64,000 nucleotides of DNA from assembly GCF_905220415.1 (NCBI RefSeq), contig NC_059538.1, positions 8,556,001-8,620,000 of the forward strand, in the 5' to 3' direction. A program made the translations under genes and the position numbers. This document shows, one piece after another, positions 1 through 12,400 of the stretch. The notes beneath the pieces were generated by a model. That model had not been told where the DNA came from, did not search any database, and worked only from the letters and a program-made list of their open reading frames with translations. How positions within the stretch are numbered: the first letter of the stretch is position 1; the number at the start of each line of letters is the position of its first letter. The stretch is from Colias croceus (lineage: Eukaryota; Arthropoda; Insecta; Lepidoptera; Pieridae).

Positions 1-73
1 TGCACCCCGGGATGATAAGACCAATTTATTCATAAATTCCTACATGCAATAACAATATTTAATTTGTTTACAG

Positions 74-960
74 AACTACTTTTACGGCGTATCAACTTGA
101 AGAGCTCGAAAGGGCTTTTGAGCGCGCGCCGTACCCCGACGTCTTCGCTAGAGAAGAGTTGGCTCTTAAATTAAATCTATCGGAATCACGAGTTCAGGTA
201 TAAATACACTTCTATAACTCAAGAACTATGTCTGACTTTAATATTAATATAGCGACATTCTTCGAAAGATCTATTTTAATATTTAACGTTTTATCTCTTT
301 TATTAGGTATGGTTCCAAAATAGAAGAGCAAAGTGGCGAAAACGCGAACCACCACGCAAAACTGGATACATTGGCTCCAGTTCACCTAGCTCCACAACCT
401 TAAGCGGTGGCTTTTCGGGAATTAGTGGGAATCTTCCTGCTTTTCCTCAGAATGGCTTGCCAGCTCCAGCGGACTCATGGTCGTATCAGCATTCTTACGA
501 ATTATCTTCTCATCATTTATTATCTTCTGGTAGCAGTGGGTACCCAGCATTTAACACTCAACCGGCAGCTTATTCTTATACCACAGTTCTCAACGGTCAC
601 GACGGTCAAATGTTTGCTCCGAGACATTCCTACGAATACGGCGAAGGAAGTCCACCTCCCCTGGGTGTTCGAGATTACCCAATGATAGCAGCTCATTCCC
701 CACAAATGGAAGCTCATGGGCACGAGGAGAAGTTGGAATATCGTAACCATGAACACGAAGACAAATACTCCGCGTGTGCGATGCAAGAAGAGCCGCGGTA
801 TGGCGCCCCTCCAGAAGACTATGACAAATGTGGGATTGTCCAACACGACAAACACTATGACATGGATCGCCACGCTGACTTAGCGCAGCCTGTAGTCGTT
901 AAAATGGAACCTAGCCCAGGCCAAGCATATACTACATCACTGCCCCCTTTTTTGAATTGA
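74..960 (+). CDS. repo: Paired-like homeobox transcription factor, C-terminal part (repo-like)
   Basis: Partial gene: two terminal exons, 74-197 and 307-960, joined in phase 0; upstream exons lie outside the window. The first exon enters the homeodomain at RTTFTAYQLEELERAF and the second resumes with VWFQNRRAKWRKRE, so the intron sits between homeodomain residues 46 and 47, a classic paired-class position. Residue 50 is Gln, typical of paired-like (not bicoid or Pax) proteins. The segments FERAPYPDVFAREELALKLN and EPPRKTGYI resemble insect Repo, the DNA-binding glial differentiation factor that acts in the nucleus. The tail is rich in Ser, Tyr, His and Pro, contains an acidic/His stretch and ends PPFLN before TGA. 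Assignment to repo rests on remembered family sequence; another paired-like factor (Alx/Prrx/Rx group) is the alternative. That it is a paired-like homeobox gene is nearly certain. Confidence 0.8.
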
Positions 961-1015
961 AATACTCTTTTTCGAAATTGTCTGATAGTTTCAACTAATT
1001 TCGAAAAAGGGTATT
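961..1015 (+). other. Hairpin starting right after the homeobox gene stop codon
   Basis: Bases 961-979 and 997-1015 are inverted copies of each other with one mismatch (AATACTCTTTTTCGAAATT against AATTTCGAAAAAGGGTATT), separated by 17 bases. The left arm begins at the base after TGA, so it would fold at the very start of the 3' UTR. Function is unknown; it may be an RNA structure or an old palindromic insertion. Confidence 0.6.
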
Positions 1016-1255
1016 ATTCTCTTCGTTTATTGGAAGACTCTTTGGAACTGAAATAATTATTATGGAATACACAGAACAGTAAAAACTAATAGAAGTGTGA
1101 TGTGGGCGTGGCCCACGTGTCACTTGTAAGGTAAGATCACCTAACTTGCTCTCAGTTGTGCGCAGAAAAATATTCGAGTCGGTTGTCAGCTGTCAAACCT
1201 TTTTTCCATATTTATTCATTAATAAGGACGTGTTGTTTTGTATAAGAGACCAAAA

Positions 1256-1304
1256 ATGATAGCAGACACAATAATATCAGCAATGGAGGCATTTCATACC
1301 ATCG
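1256..1304 (+). CDS. Possible first coding exon of an unidentified gene
   Basis: An ATG at 1256 opens a 16-codon frame (MIADTIISAMEAFHTI) that runs into a strong donor, ATCG/GTAAGT, at 1304/1305. I do not recognise the peptide. Candidate acceptors downstream (for example TTTATAG near 1608 and TTTTTCAG near 2407) give only very short continuations, so I cannot join it to a second exon. It could be the start of a small-peptide gene, a leader exon of a gene beyond recognition, or chance. An E-box CACGTG lies about 140 bases upstream. Confidence 0.25.
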
Positions 1305-3637
1305 GTAAGTCTTATTTTAATTTATTTTAAATATATTTTATTTTATAACTTCGCTTGTCGTAATTTGTCAAAAATTTATAAAAATATTAAGTCAAAATGA
1401 ACCTTAATCCATAAGAAATTAGTACTAATATAGATTGAACAGCAAACAAGACTTTCTGGAATATTATTGCAATAAACAAACGAATGTCGGATTAGTGATG
1501 CATGTGGCGCATATCGACAGTATCGATACTTTAGAAAAGACAATCACTATGAAATATTAAATTTTATTTTATTTTTCCTTAGCTTTCATTAGTCCTATTA
1601 ATTTATAGATTTTCAAAAGAGGCTAATTTAAAAGAGAAATGGATAAATGCAAGGTGACGAGTTAACTGGATGCCATACAGCACTAAGCAGTCTAACAAAG
1701 GCCACCGATACATCAAACCTACGGCTGTTCCAAGATTTAAAATAATGCATAATTTCTGTTTGTATTTTGTAAATATAGATTTATACTATTCTATTCCGTT
1801 TTTTATTAAAATATGATAATATGAAAAGACGTACTTAGTAGTAATAAACATACTCCAAAATGTGACACATTATACTATACTCATATAATAGAAAGCAAAA
1901 AAATGCACAAAAAAATATTTATTTGTGAATTATCGATAACAAGGCTGACATCCCTTAGAGCATAGCATCAAGTTAATGTCATTAATGTAGAGTGATACAA
2001 ATTTCAACCTTATCTTTATGTGTTGAGGTTCAAAGTTATATGTATCGAAAACTAACGCCCTCTGTTGTGGAGTAGCTGAATGTTTTCGAATTTGGAATTT
2101 CTGAGCAAAGAGAAACAAAACAGCTAATATGCCTAGAGATGTTATATTAAAATAAACCGTAACAGGGTGCGTTAGGGTACATATTGAAATGCTGAATTTA
2201 TAACCTAAGTCAGTTTTTACTCAAATTAAGCTGTCCAATCAAAGGCAAAGTTTACTTGTAGTGTACTGTATAACTATCGATTTAAATGTGTGGGTTTGGC
2301 GACACTGGTTTTCATACTTATTATGACATTATAGCACTTCTATTAGTTTTTACTGTTCTGTGATGGAATAGCATTTTGAACAAATGATTATTTTTTGTTT
2401 TTTCAGAGCTTGTGACAAGAGCAGTAAATATTTTTTTACAAATTAATAGGTTATATCGTAAATATATTTTACTTATAAAAATGTGAGAGAACACTGAAAA
2501 GTAACGAACTTCTCGCTGAAGCTCATTCTCAAACAAAAAAATTATCATCTCATTAACTAAAGAAATACCTATTGGTAGTCGGATTGAAAACAAAGCTTAT
2601 TTGCAATAATAATTTAAGTTGGTTAAGTTTATCAATAAGACCGAATGAATTAAACTGTTCATTAGGTAACTAGTTTATTTAATTTAAATATTATATCGAA
2701 TATAATGTTATATATATATAAGAATTAAATCATCACCGTGCATTCCTTGTGCCTTATTAGGAATTTCTTGCGTAAAGCTAAATAGTTATAAGTAGTACTC
2801 GTATTATTTTTATATTAGGTAGGAACTTATTATATATATTATATATTATTACTATTCATAGACATATAACAATTTGAGTTTTTTTTTAGGTTTTAGGCAC
2901 GTATAACTTTAACAGAAATCTTACATTGGGAAAAAGTTCTTAAAAATATAGGACCTAGGACCTCTACATCCCAACTTCAGTATATCACTACTTTTTAGGA
3001 CACCATGTGTAAAAACTATACATTTTCTCATTTTGTTAGCGTATTTTTTGTTTTTCCTTTTTGCTTGTGGTTAGATTTTTGGTTACCTCATATCTGTTCT
3101 GTTCGGTTAAAAGTGTCTGTGAATTATTTCTCGTCCTAATATTTATTGTACTGATAAATACAGGTAATACAATAAATAAATTTTGTTACTGCTATGCTAA
3201 CTTATCTGTAAAACACATAAAAAAATGTCTTCAGAGATTTCGTTACCCAACAACGTATTTTTTTTGTTGTAAAGTTTAATTTTTTCCCTATTCAAATTGG
3301 TATTTGTGAATATAGATAATTAAATTATAAATCTTGATTTTCCATAGTAGTACCTCCCTAACACCTTACTTGACGAAACATTTTTTTTTCATAATTAATA
3401 ACTAGATATAGAGTTATGTAGTTATCTATTTAATACATTTTTCACAATATTATTCCTTAAAATATATTGATAACTGATAATTTAAATGAAATATTAGTGA
3501 ATTTTACAATTAAATAGCATATTTTTAAGCATTGTAAATACATGTAAGAATAGTGAATTCTGTGCCAAAACGTAGACTAAACTATAGTATACATCTCATT
3601 TATTTTATGGAAATAAGTTATAAATATTATATGGTTA
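1305..3637. other. AT-rich non-coding stretch
   Basis: Very AT-rich sequence with short TA-rich runs near 2700-2860. I see no supportable exon, RNA gene or complete mobile element; the short frames here look random. Confidence 0.5.
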
Positions 3638-3947
3638 GAGCAGTGGTGGCTCAGTGGTGAGACCTCGGACTTCGAATCGATAAGTCCGTGGTTCGAGACC
3701 AGGCGAGCGCGCAGGAAATAAATTAATTTTTCAATTTATCTGCGCATGTTGTAACATCACCACTGCTCGAACGGTGAAGGAAAACATCGTGAGGAAACCG
3801 ACATGTCGAAGAATTAAAAAGTTCGACGACATGTGTCATCCGCCAACCCGCACTTGGCCAGCGTGGTGGATTATGGCCTGTACCCTCATAGGAGGCCCGT
3901 GTCCCAGCAGTGGGAACGTATATGGGCTGATGATGATGATGATGATG
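3638..3947 (+). mobile_element. tRNA-headed SINE with perfect 12-base target duplication
   Basis: The head looks like a Pol III promoter: box A near TGGCTCAGTGGTGAG and box B GTTCGAGACC. The body contains the common lepidopteran strings AAACATCGTGAGGAAACC and CAGCAGTGGGAACGTATATG, and the 3' end is a GATGATGATG microsatellite, as in SINEs sharing an RTE-type LINE tail. ATTATATGGTTA occurs at 3626-3637 and 3948-3959 as an intact target-site duplication, which points to a fairly recent insertion. A diverged copy lies at 27918-28175 and a fragment at 51525-51598. Confidence 0.85.
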
Positions 3948-4221
3948 ATTATATGGTTAATTGCTTATCTTAAAATTGAAGTTTTTGAATCCAAAGAAAC
4001 TTGTATGTTATATAAATGTAATACTCTATATAAGTCAGGGTATATAATAGCTAAAATAAATTTTAGTTTTGTACTTTATTGAAACAGTATGGTTTCATAT
4101 TTATTTTAAGTTTGTAAAGAGCAATAAGAGATTTTATAAATAAAAAAGTATGCTTAATTTCGTATTTTATTTCATTTTAATTCTTTACAATTTTATACAA
4201 AACACTATACAGTTATACTCA

Positions 4222-7200
4222 CTAATTTTGTTGAGATTTTTTTATTGGTTTTTCTTCTCTTACGCCATCTTGCTTATTCCAGATTCCATCGCCGCTAAAA
4301 TGATATTTTTTCTCAATTTCATAAAGTGTTAAACTTAAAGTCTGGCTATCGGAAAGCTTGGAGTAGTTCAAATTGGCGTTATACGTATCCATTTCCGTTT
4401 TGAATTTTTCTCTTGCCATCAAATCACCGTTTCGCATTTTTTGAAGGTGTTTGATATGTTTTTCTATTTCTAACCTAAAATAAAAAGTTTCCTTATTTTA
4501 ATTTAATGCTTAGGTATAATAGAAATCAAAATAATAATTCTTTCCACAAATTGTCATATAGTCTCAAACTAAAAGCATAACAAGTTATTGAAGTGAAACT
4601 TCTTTATGCGCGTTGAGAGTTAAATTTTTGAGGTAGCGTCATGGCAATACCGTCGCGTCATGAAGTAAGGCTACGATTTTGGTATCTTTGAATTTTGCCA
4701 AAGAAGTTTTGCTTCTGACACGTGTGCTGGGCACACACGCTCTTTAGTCTTTTACTTGACTTAATTGGCAAGTGACTTCTTAATTTTTACATATTATTTC
4801 TAACATATTCCCATTGAAAGCTCAAGCATTTGCCTAAAAGTATACAATAAAACGACTTACACTGGGTACAAGAGTAAATGGCAGTTATCCAATATCACTT
4901 GATCCGGAAAATGTTGTTTCAACAAACAAATATTTTCGTATATAATGTGCAAGGAAGTATGCAGCCAGTACTTATGTCGCTTGAGATTACTTAAAATAGT
5001 TTTTTTGCTCATCTTACTCCCTTGCAATGATGTTGTTATTAGTATTACGATATCTCGGCTGCACACTTTGCTGCCAAAACTATTGATGTATCTGAAACGA
5101 AATGCTTATGATTAAAAAAAAAATAGATTAAAATTATAAAGTTATAAGCCGCAGGCACAGTTAGATTTAACTACTTAGTTGCCAACATTAAAAAAAAAAA
5201 CAATTTTTTCAATAATTACTCCGGAGAAAATTACGTCAATCTATAATTTCAATGTTGTGTCCTAAAATACATTTAAAAAATATCTGCATCAATTTTTTTT
5301 TCTTTAGGATTGAAATTAAGAGAATTATGAATCATTCAATCATCACCATGTACAAAGCATCGGAAGTAGTCGCGTAAATCAAATGTAAAAGTTCTTATTT
5401 TTTTATACGAAATATACTTACGTATTGAATATTCTGTGTGCCGACACAAGATGATTCAAACTGAAACACTGTTTTTTAGCAGTTTGAATTTTTGATAGTC
5501 TGTTCATCACTTTCTTTTGGTGAACAACTAATGTAAGTACCTGTTGACAAAAATCTATATATTATATTAATCCAATATATAGATTTTAATTCGATGCGAT
5601 TTAATACAATAATATTGTTATTTTCGTAATAAATTGTATTAATGTTGAATTCATCTTTCATTGCGTCGCGTCGTTATACAAGGTTCAATTTTGATAACAA
5701 AGAGAGCCGAGATTTTTTGTAATTTTTTTACTTATTTTGACATTGTACCTTTTAATAACGAAATACTTCAATTAATTTTTTAACAGCTAAAAAGGTCTCA
5801 ATGCTATTGATAAAAATTTAACGAAAACATTTTGACGCATTTGTGTAGCATTAATTTCATTTCAATTTTTTGTAAAAATCAATTTTCTATCTCACAACGA
5901 ATTATTAGATTCAGATAATATAGGGTATATTGGAGACTTGTAGAAGATAAATAGATTTGAATTTGAATACTTTCATAAAAAATTCACATAGGTACTTAAA
6001 AAACAACACAATCACTAATTTCACGTTGTCAAAACGGTTGTGTTACAATAACTACATTATTTCGTTTCAGTAATGTTAAATGCCTATTGTTTTGCTCATT
6101 AAAAAACTCTGCTATTTTGCTTCGGACAAATTTTGAGCGTGATAGTTCATTTAATTAGCTGTTTATTGTATGACATGTTCCTTTTTTTCAAAGGATAGCA
6201 GATATCTTACTTACTCTAGGGTTTGTTGCTAGTACTTTATACTCCTTCATATTGACAAGCTCATTGAGACGATCTCTCACTGAAGCAGGATTCATACAGA
6301 ACACCCTCAAACATCGCCTCTGCGCTTCTTCTGTTATTTCGTATTGCTGCAATCATTTATTTTTACATAATTTTTTTATTTTTTTGACTAATTTGGTTTT
6401 TCTAGTTCTAATTATTGTTTGGGTTTTAACACATTGAGATAAAATAAAGTAAGATATAAGTTAGCGCCGACATCAAACCTTATAAAATTTTACATGAATA
6501 ATGTAAAAATAAATTATGTAAACTACCTAAGTATAACAGCATAGATTTTGTCCGCAAAAGAAATATACACAACCGAAAAATATACAACAATAGATATATG
6601 TGTTGAACACGGGAACTAACCTGTAACAAATCCTTAATTTCCAATAGTGAATTATAGTTATTTTTCAATATAGCAGGCTCCAGTCTTATTGCTTCTTTAA
6701 TTTCAATCCCACCCAATGTGTCAACATTTTCTAAAATGAGATTTGTGTTGACAGGGTCAGAGGATATTATAAAACCATTTCTTCTTATAACTTTCAATTC
6801 GAATTTTATTATATTTTCAGCTATATCTATAGCTTGTCGAATATCAGACATGGGCCTATGTCTTAGAGGCAAATAATTTTTACAGTATTTTGCAAAATCT
6901 TCATTGCTTATGTGTAGTCTCCACTCAAGGTATCTCTCTAACACACTTGTTCGTATAGTCACTGCAAAATTAAAGTACTTTGAGGAAAAAATAACAGAAC
7001 ATAGAATTAAACATCAAATCAAAAAAGTGCAATATAAGAACCGTTATGAGAAATGCAAGCATCCCACTTTGAAATAATTATGAATCATAATAAAAAACTA
7101 AACATATCCTTTTTGGTAAATAGTCTTTTATTTATGTATTAATGTTTGTACATAAATACATACTCAATATCTGATAAATTAAAATTACTTACAAATACTT

Positions 7201-8570
7201 GTATTTGCATCAGAAAATTTTTTCAAGGATTTCTGCTGATCAGGCCACTCTTGAAATATGGCAAGTAAAACCTCTTCTAAATTAGACTCATTATTGAGAA
7301 GACCTTCTTTTTTCAAATAGGATATTGTTCTTGATTTGACTATTGTATTATATCTGAAAAAAAAAAAATGTTAACACTATACTCTATACATTTTACTTTA
7401 AAATAAAATTAATAAAAGCTGTTTGCTTCTTGGTTCAATTTTTTTTTAATATTACATACATCTTTATACCTTATTAAATATTTAGGAATTATTTTAGTAA
7501 ACCCACATTCTTTGAAAATTTCTCCATAATTATCCATAGATATAACATTCATACAAAATAAATGTGGATTGCAGCATGCTTCTTCCGGAGAGATTCCAAA
7601 CTTTTTAAGTATATCCAATGTAAGATGCAAATTTTCTGTAGTCATGTGAGCTATGTTTGGATCTTTTTTCCTCAAATCTTCAAGATTTTTTGCAGATAAT
7701 GTTTGGCCTATAATTAAAATAAAAGTAGGTATATTTTTGGTTAGATTATACTCAAGCATGGCGGCCAGAGCCGCGCGCGTTGTTTTTTGTTGGTAGTCTA
7801 ACTACCAACAAAACAGGGGGCGGGATCCCGACGCGTCACTTTTGTGACACGCGGTGACTCCTGTAGGTGGGTGTAGGCCAACCGTAATCCGGTCCGTGAG
7901 GTCGGACCGAGGGCCGCCACCTCTGGTGTGAGGTGGGGGCTGCGAGGGAAACCTCTATAAAAGTGCGCCAGAGGGCCCTTCGACGCGTGAATCACGTTTC
8001 GGAGGGCCTATCGGCGCGCGCCCTTCGGCCGGTCGGTGCTGGGGTCGAAGGAACGCCGATGATGGAACAGGGAACAATCCATCATCGGCGAGCGGGTGGC
8101 GTGAGCTCGTGTACAGCTTGCGCCGCCCCGGGGTAGGCATTTGGTGTAGGGCCTGGAAACGGGCAAGTGGCGGAGGGCCTGGAAACGGGCAACTGCTGGG
8201 CGGGACATGCGGAAGATTGCGAATGTGTACCCGCATCTCGTCTAAAGCAGCTCGTTGGTACACGGTGGGGTTTTAGTCGGTAGGAATCCGACATAACCCA
8301 CGGCTCCTTCCCCGGGAGCCGTGGGTATCTTAGGCAAGATTTCCCCACTTGAAAAAAAAAAATTAAAAAAAAAGAAAAATACTCAAGCATAGGCACTTTA
8401 TTAGAAGTTTAAAAGTTTATAACTACCTACTTACCTGTGATTTTTTGGTATAAAGTTACAAATGGTATTTCAAAATTATTAAAGAAAACAGTATTGTGTT
8501 TATTTAGGAACCGGTATTGGCTTTTGATAGTTTGCTTGGCGATGAGCAATGAAATTCTCTTTAACTTCAT
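4222..8570 (-). CDS. mTERF-family mitochondrial transcription/translation factor
   Basis: Eight exons, in transcript order: 8570-8435, 7707-7470, 7353-7193, 6961-6621, 6346-6215, 5468-5422, 5091-4861, 4474-4222 (TAG). Phases agree at every junction, giving 512 residues. The N-terminus (MKLKRISLLIAKQTIKSQYR) is basic and lacks acidic residues, as in a mitochondrial presequence; an in-frame ATG 13 codons upstream is possible but gives a worse targeting signal. The body is all-helical with repeated leucine-rich units such as LDILKKFGISPEEACCNPHL and FKECGFTKIIPKYLIRY, the pattern of mTERF helical repeats, and DQVILDNCHLLLYP near the C-terminus. mTERF proteins bind mitochondrial nucleic acid and modulate transcription or ribosome function. 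The length fits the long insect mTerf5-type better than mTerf3, but subfamily is uncertain. It is divergent from TMEM43, with about 700 bases between them; no TATA box is evident. Confidence 0.75.
4589..4716 (+). mobile_element. MITE-like element with TGAAGTGAAACTTC ends, intron of mTERF gene
   Basis: The left end TGAAGTGAAACTTCTTTA is itself nearly palindromic and reappears inverted and degraded at AAAGAAGTTTTGCTTC. The core GCGTCATGGCAATACCGTCGCG is shared, inverted, with a copy near 30304-30408; a third relative with the same termini is at 52900-53090. It sits in the last intron of the mTERF gene and has no coding capacity. Confidence 0.55.
7760..8378 (+). mobile_element. Retroposed GC-rich element with poly-A tail in intron 1 of mTERF gene
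   Basis: A ~620-base GC-rich block ending in a long A-rich tail is flanked by ATACTCAAGCAT at 7748-7759 and 8379-8390 (12-base target duplication, with slight ambiguity at the A-tail). This is the signature of target-primed reverse transcription, so it is the 3' part of a non-LTR retrotransposon or a SINE. It contains a 13-base-arm hairpin at 7785-7813. The family was not identified. It lies antisense to the host gene and only about 52 bases from that gene's 3' splice site (7708). Confidence 0.75.
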
Positions 8571-9411
8571 CTTGATTAAGTGGTAACTTTCGTTTATTTT
8601 AAGGCACAAGTCATTATTTTATTAGACAATATTATCATTTTATTTTCAAAACCAAGAAGTTCAAAACCTATAAAAATAAAAACAAACAATCTGACAGTGA
8701 CAGACATATAATCAGCTGTTGGTTTTTTTTTTAATAATTTATTCATAACCATGGATACAAGTCATTCAGTCGCAATCTTAAAATCAGCTGTTGATACTTG
8801 AAAGTGTTGTCGCACCTCCATTGAGAAATTTTATAATATTGGCATCTATAAAATTATTTCCATATTCTTTTCATGTGTAATTATTTTTGTTAAAAAATTA
8901 TGTGTATGTATGGGCCTATTTCTATTATATTTATATTTTATAGCATTTATGTTTAATTTTAAGCTAGGGGCTCGCTTTATTTTTAATTTTGCATTTATGT
9001 TTAATTTTGAGCATGAGTGATTAGCACAGATGAGATTGGCATGAGATCACTGATCATCATGCTCTGTGCTGATCATGACTTCATCTGTCATTACTTGCTC
9101 TGTGTCATCTGTCAAATTAAATACATACACAAATGATGATAAAAATTTGAAGAAATTAAAATACGATTTATAAAATGCCGACGTACTAATGAAGTATAAT
9201 TCTGTTAATAGTTGGCTCTTTATCCAGTTCCCAAGCAAGCAACAATAACGCACTAATAATAGAGAATCAACAATTTAAAATAACATCAAGGTAGGTACCT
9301 ATCAATAACACCAATAATATTAAAATTTTTCAATAACATGTAGCTTTTATTCTTAGCTTTTATTATTGTAAAATATTTATTAGATAATTTTCCAAAAAAT
9401 ATTCCTTTCAG

Positions 9412-12400
9412 ATGGCTTGGTCTGCCGCGGCAAATCACTTCAAACAAACTTGGATAACTACTATAATGAGTATGATACTATTTTGTGGTGTAACTTATTT
9501 TTTAATTTGGGCTGAGGTATGTATCATTATATATTTCATAGTCAACGTTCAATCATACGATGCAATTCGGATATTAATGGAATAATAATCTGTATTTCAT
9601 TCTTTTGCTTTAGGGTCATGCAATAAGAAGTAATTTGATGTTGGAAGAGCTGATGTCTGCAGCTCAGAGTATAGATGTTCATACGCAAGACGATGCAGCG
9701 CGGTATGAAGATAAGATTGTTCATATAGTTGGTCCCTTGAGAATCTTAGAGCCAATATCAGAACCTGATTATAATATACAAGTACAGGCGGTAAAGTTAA
9801 GGAAGCGTGTACAGATGTACCAATGGATTGAGGAAACTACGTAAGTATACAATATGGAATGAAATTTTAATTTCATATTTATTTTATAACTAAAGATTAC
9901 TGTGTAATTTAATACCAATACTGTATTTTGTTCATTAAACATCTATACATTGAAAAGTATTAAATACTTATGAGCATAATCTTAACCAAAATATTATGTT
10001 TAGTTTGCAATATGTAAACTAATAAGAAATATATATATTGCATTATTTCTAGAGATACAGAGAACTTTCTAAGTGAACCAGCTGAAGAATCACAGAAGAC
10101 ATACTGGTACCGTAAAGAGTGGAAAGATTATGTTGTTGATTCTGCTCTGTTTTATATTCGTCCTGGACATCACAATCCAACATCAATGCCACTCTTTAGT
10201 GAAACACACATTGCTGAAAATGTGAAAATTGGATGGATGTATTTGGGTAAGTTGAACTTTGTGTGTATGGTCATAAAGAACCTATTACCGCAATATTCAG
10301 ATTTTAGGGTCATAGGGTGTATCTGAAGGGAATCTTTATACAACACATACAACACTTATGATTCTCGTGAACACACTTGCTTGTGTGTGTGAGCCATTTC
10401 AAACGTTTTGTATGAAGATTCGTACTGGTTGTATCTGTATATATTGTGCTATTACTCAATGCTGAAAGGGATGTTTAGTGGGCCTCTTATGAAAGTTATA
10501 AATGGCCATAATCTTCCATGCTAGCAAAGAAAATGTGACACCTAAAACCCTGTTATAGTAAAATTGAAAATCAATCATTTTCATTTTTATTTTATTAAGT
10601 ACTACATTATTAAGACTCCAAACTCCCAAATTTTTTACTACATTATCTTAACCACTGAGCCACCACTTCTTTTGTATGAATAAACCATTTGCAATTAGCA
10701 ACAATATAAATTAGTATTAATATTTTTTATTTTATTTAAATTTTAATAATACTCTAGTCTTTTATATTTAAGGATTGGATGTGAAAAGGAAAGTTAATGA
10801 TTATTATGAAATATGGTCAGATTCAAGACCAGAAAGGAATGATATAAAACTACATTCAGGTTTTTACTACCATGGCAATAGTCCACTGGAACATGAGATT
10901 GGTGATTTGCGCATACATTTCTCTTATGCTGGTCGTGAAGATGATATTGTAAGTAGTATTTATTCCTTACTAGAAAAGGATAGGTGCATTGGCATTAAAA
11001 CAAAAAAGTAGACATTTTAATTTATAACTGGGAATTAGCGCCGATATTGTGGATTTTGTCGCTCATTTCGACAATAACTTCACAGGTATTCTTATTTTAT
11101 TAATAAAAAAACGACGTGCGGCACTCGGGTACTGCCGCGGTAAAGCTATTGCATGCTATGCCTTCAAGCCACACCTCCGCCCGTCGGAGTGGGGAGCGTG
11201 AGGTTTTTTCGTTACGGAATTTCTCGATTCGGTCCCCGCGCTCAAGGCCCGCGATAGAAGCTATGCAATAGCTTAAAAAAATCATTTCACTTATTATTCA
11301 CGAATTCTTGCGCAAGATGCAATTGCGTAGTTACAATCAAAACTGTGTCCACGGTGCGGCAACGTCGCGTCAGCCGCTCGTCATGCGTTTGTCGTGCGGC
11401 GGTGCTTTTTACGTTCACTATAGGCGTAAAATATATTATATGCTAATATATAAATAAAAGTAACAAAGTGAATGTGTGTATTGGTCAATTATATTTTTTT
11501 TATTGATTTCTGATAAATAATACATATTTGATTATAGTACACTGCGGTTGGATTAGTGGAAAGAGGCACACTACAACCATATTCTCCCAAAAACTTTCCA
11601 TCTGCTGATCCAATTTCCCTAATGCGAAAGGGCTCATATAGTTTAAAACAGCTCTACGATTTGGAAAAACGTGACGCAAACACGCACACATGGAAATATC
11701 GATTGCTCGGCTTTGTGCAAGTGTTTGCTGCTATAATGACCCTACATCCAGAATGGCTAACTTTATGTGAGTAATTTTGTAGATAAATTTTATGTATTTA
11801 CGATGATTTTTTATTTTTTATGTATACCTTAGAGGACACTCCAGTCATCTCACGAAACAGAGTAACATTCCTATGCTAATATTTAACTCCGATCTTCCGT
11901 GGTGTGGTACTTTCCCCCGTGCGAGCTTCCCGGCAAATTCGTATTGAAGCGTGCTGGACACCCGTAGAGGGTGTCCAGCACGCTTTAAATAAAATTACAC
12001 AACGTGCGAACAAATAATTTTTATATTTTTTTATTTCGTAATTCGTATTTTTTTGTCAATATATTATTGTAATAATGTAACGAAATTATGCATATTTTCA
12101 GTTCTTCAATGTAAATGGGTGTCCAGTAACCTTAGACGATGTACTCGACTCTGGGTCAACTTGGTTCTGTCGTTTTCTTACACCTTGTTCATAATCTCCA
12201 TTCCTTGGTAAGTATATTGAGATATTTATATATTTACCATTCTATACATACATACATTTTTAAGTATATTCTATGCTAAAATAATCCTGACTTTTTAAAA
12301 TAAATTTCAAAAAACGTAAAAACCATGATATCACAACAGGGAAGTTAGAAAATCCCGATATAATTACTATGAATTTTATTCTGTATCTGTGTATGTGATA

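Noticed and set aside
7798..8396. Four overlapping frames near the mTERF gene start
   Set aside because: They lie within the GC-rich retroposon insertion, on both strands, without coding motifs.
11947..11985. Hairpin as a microRNA precursor
   Set aside because: Arms of 17 bases and a 5-base loop are too short, and perfect pairing is not typical of insect pre-miRNAs.
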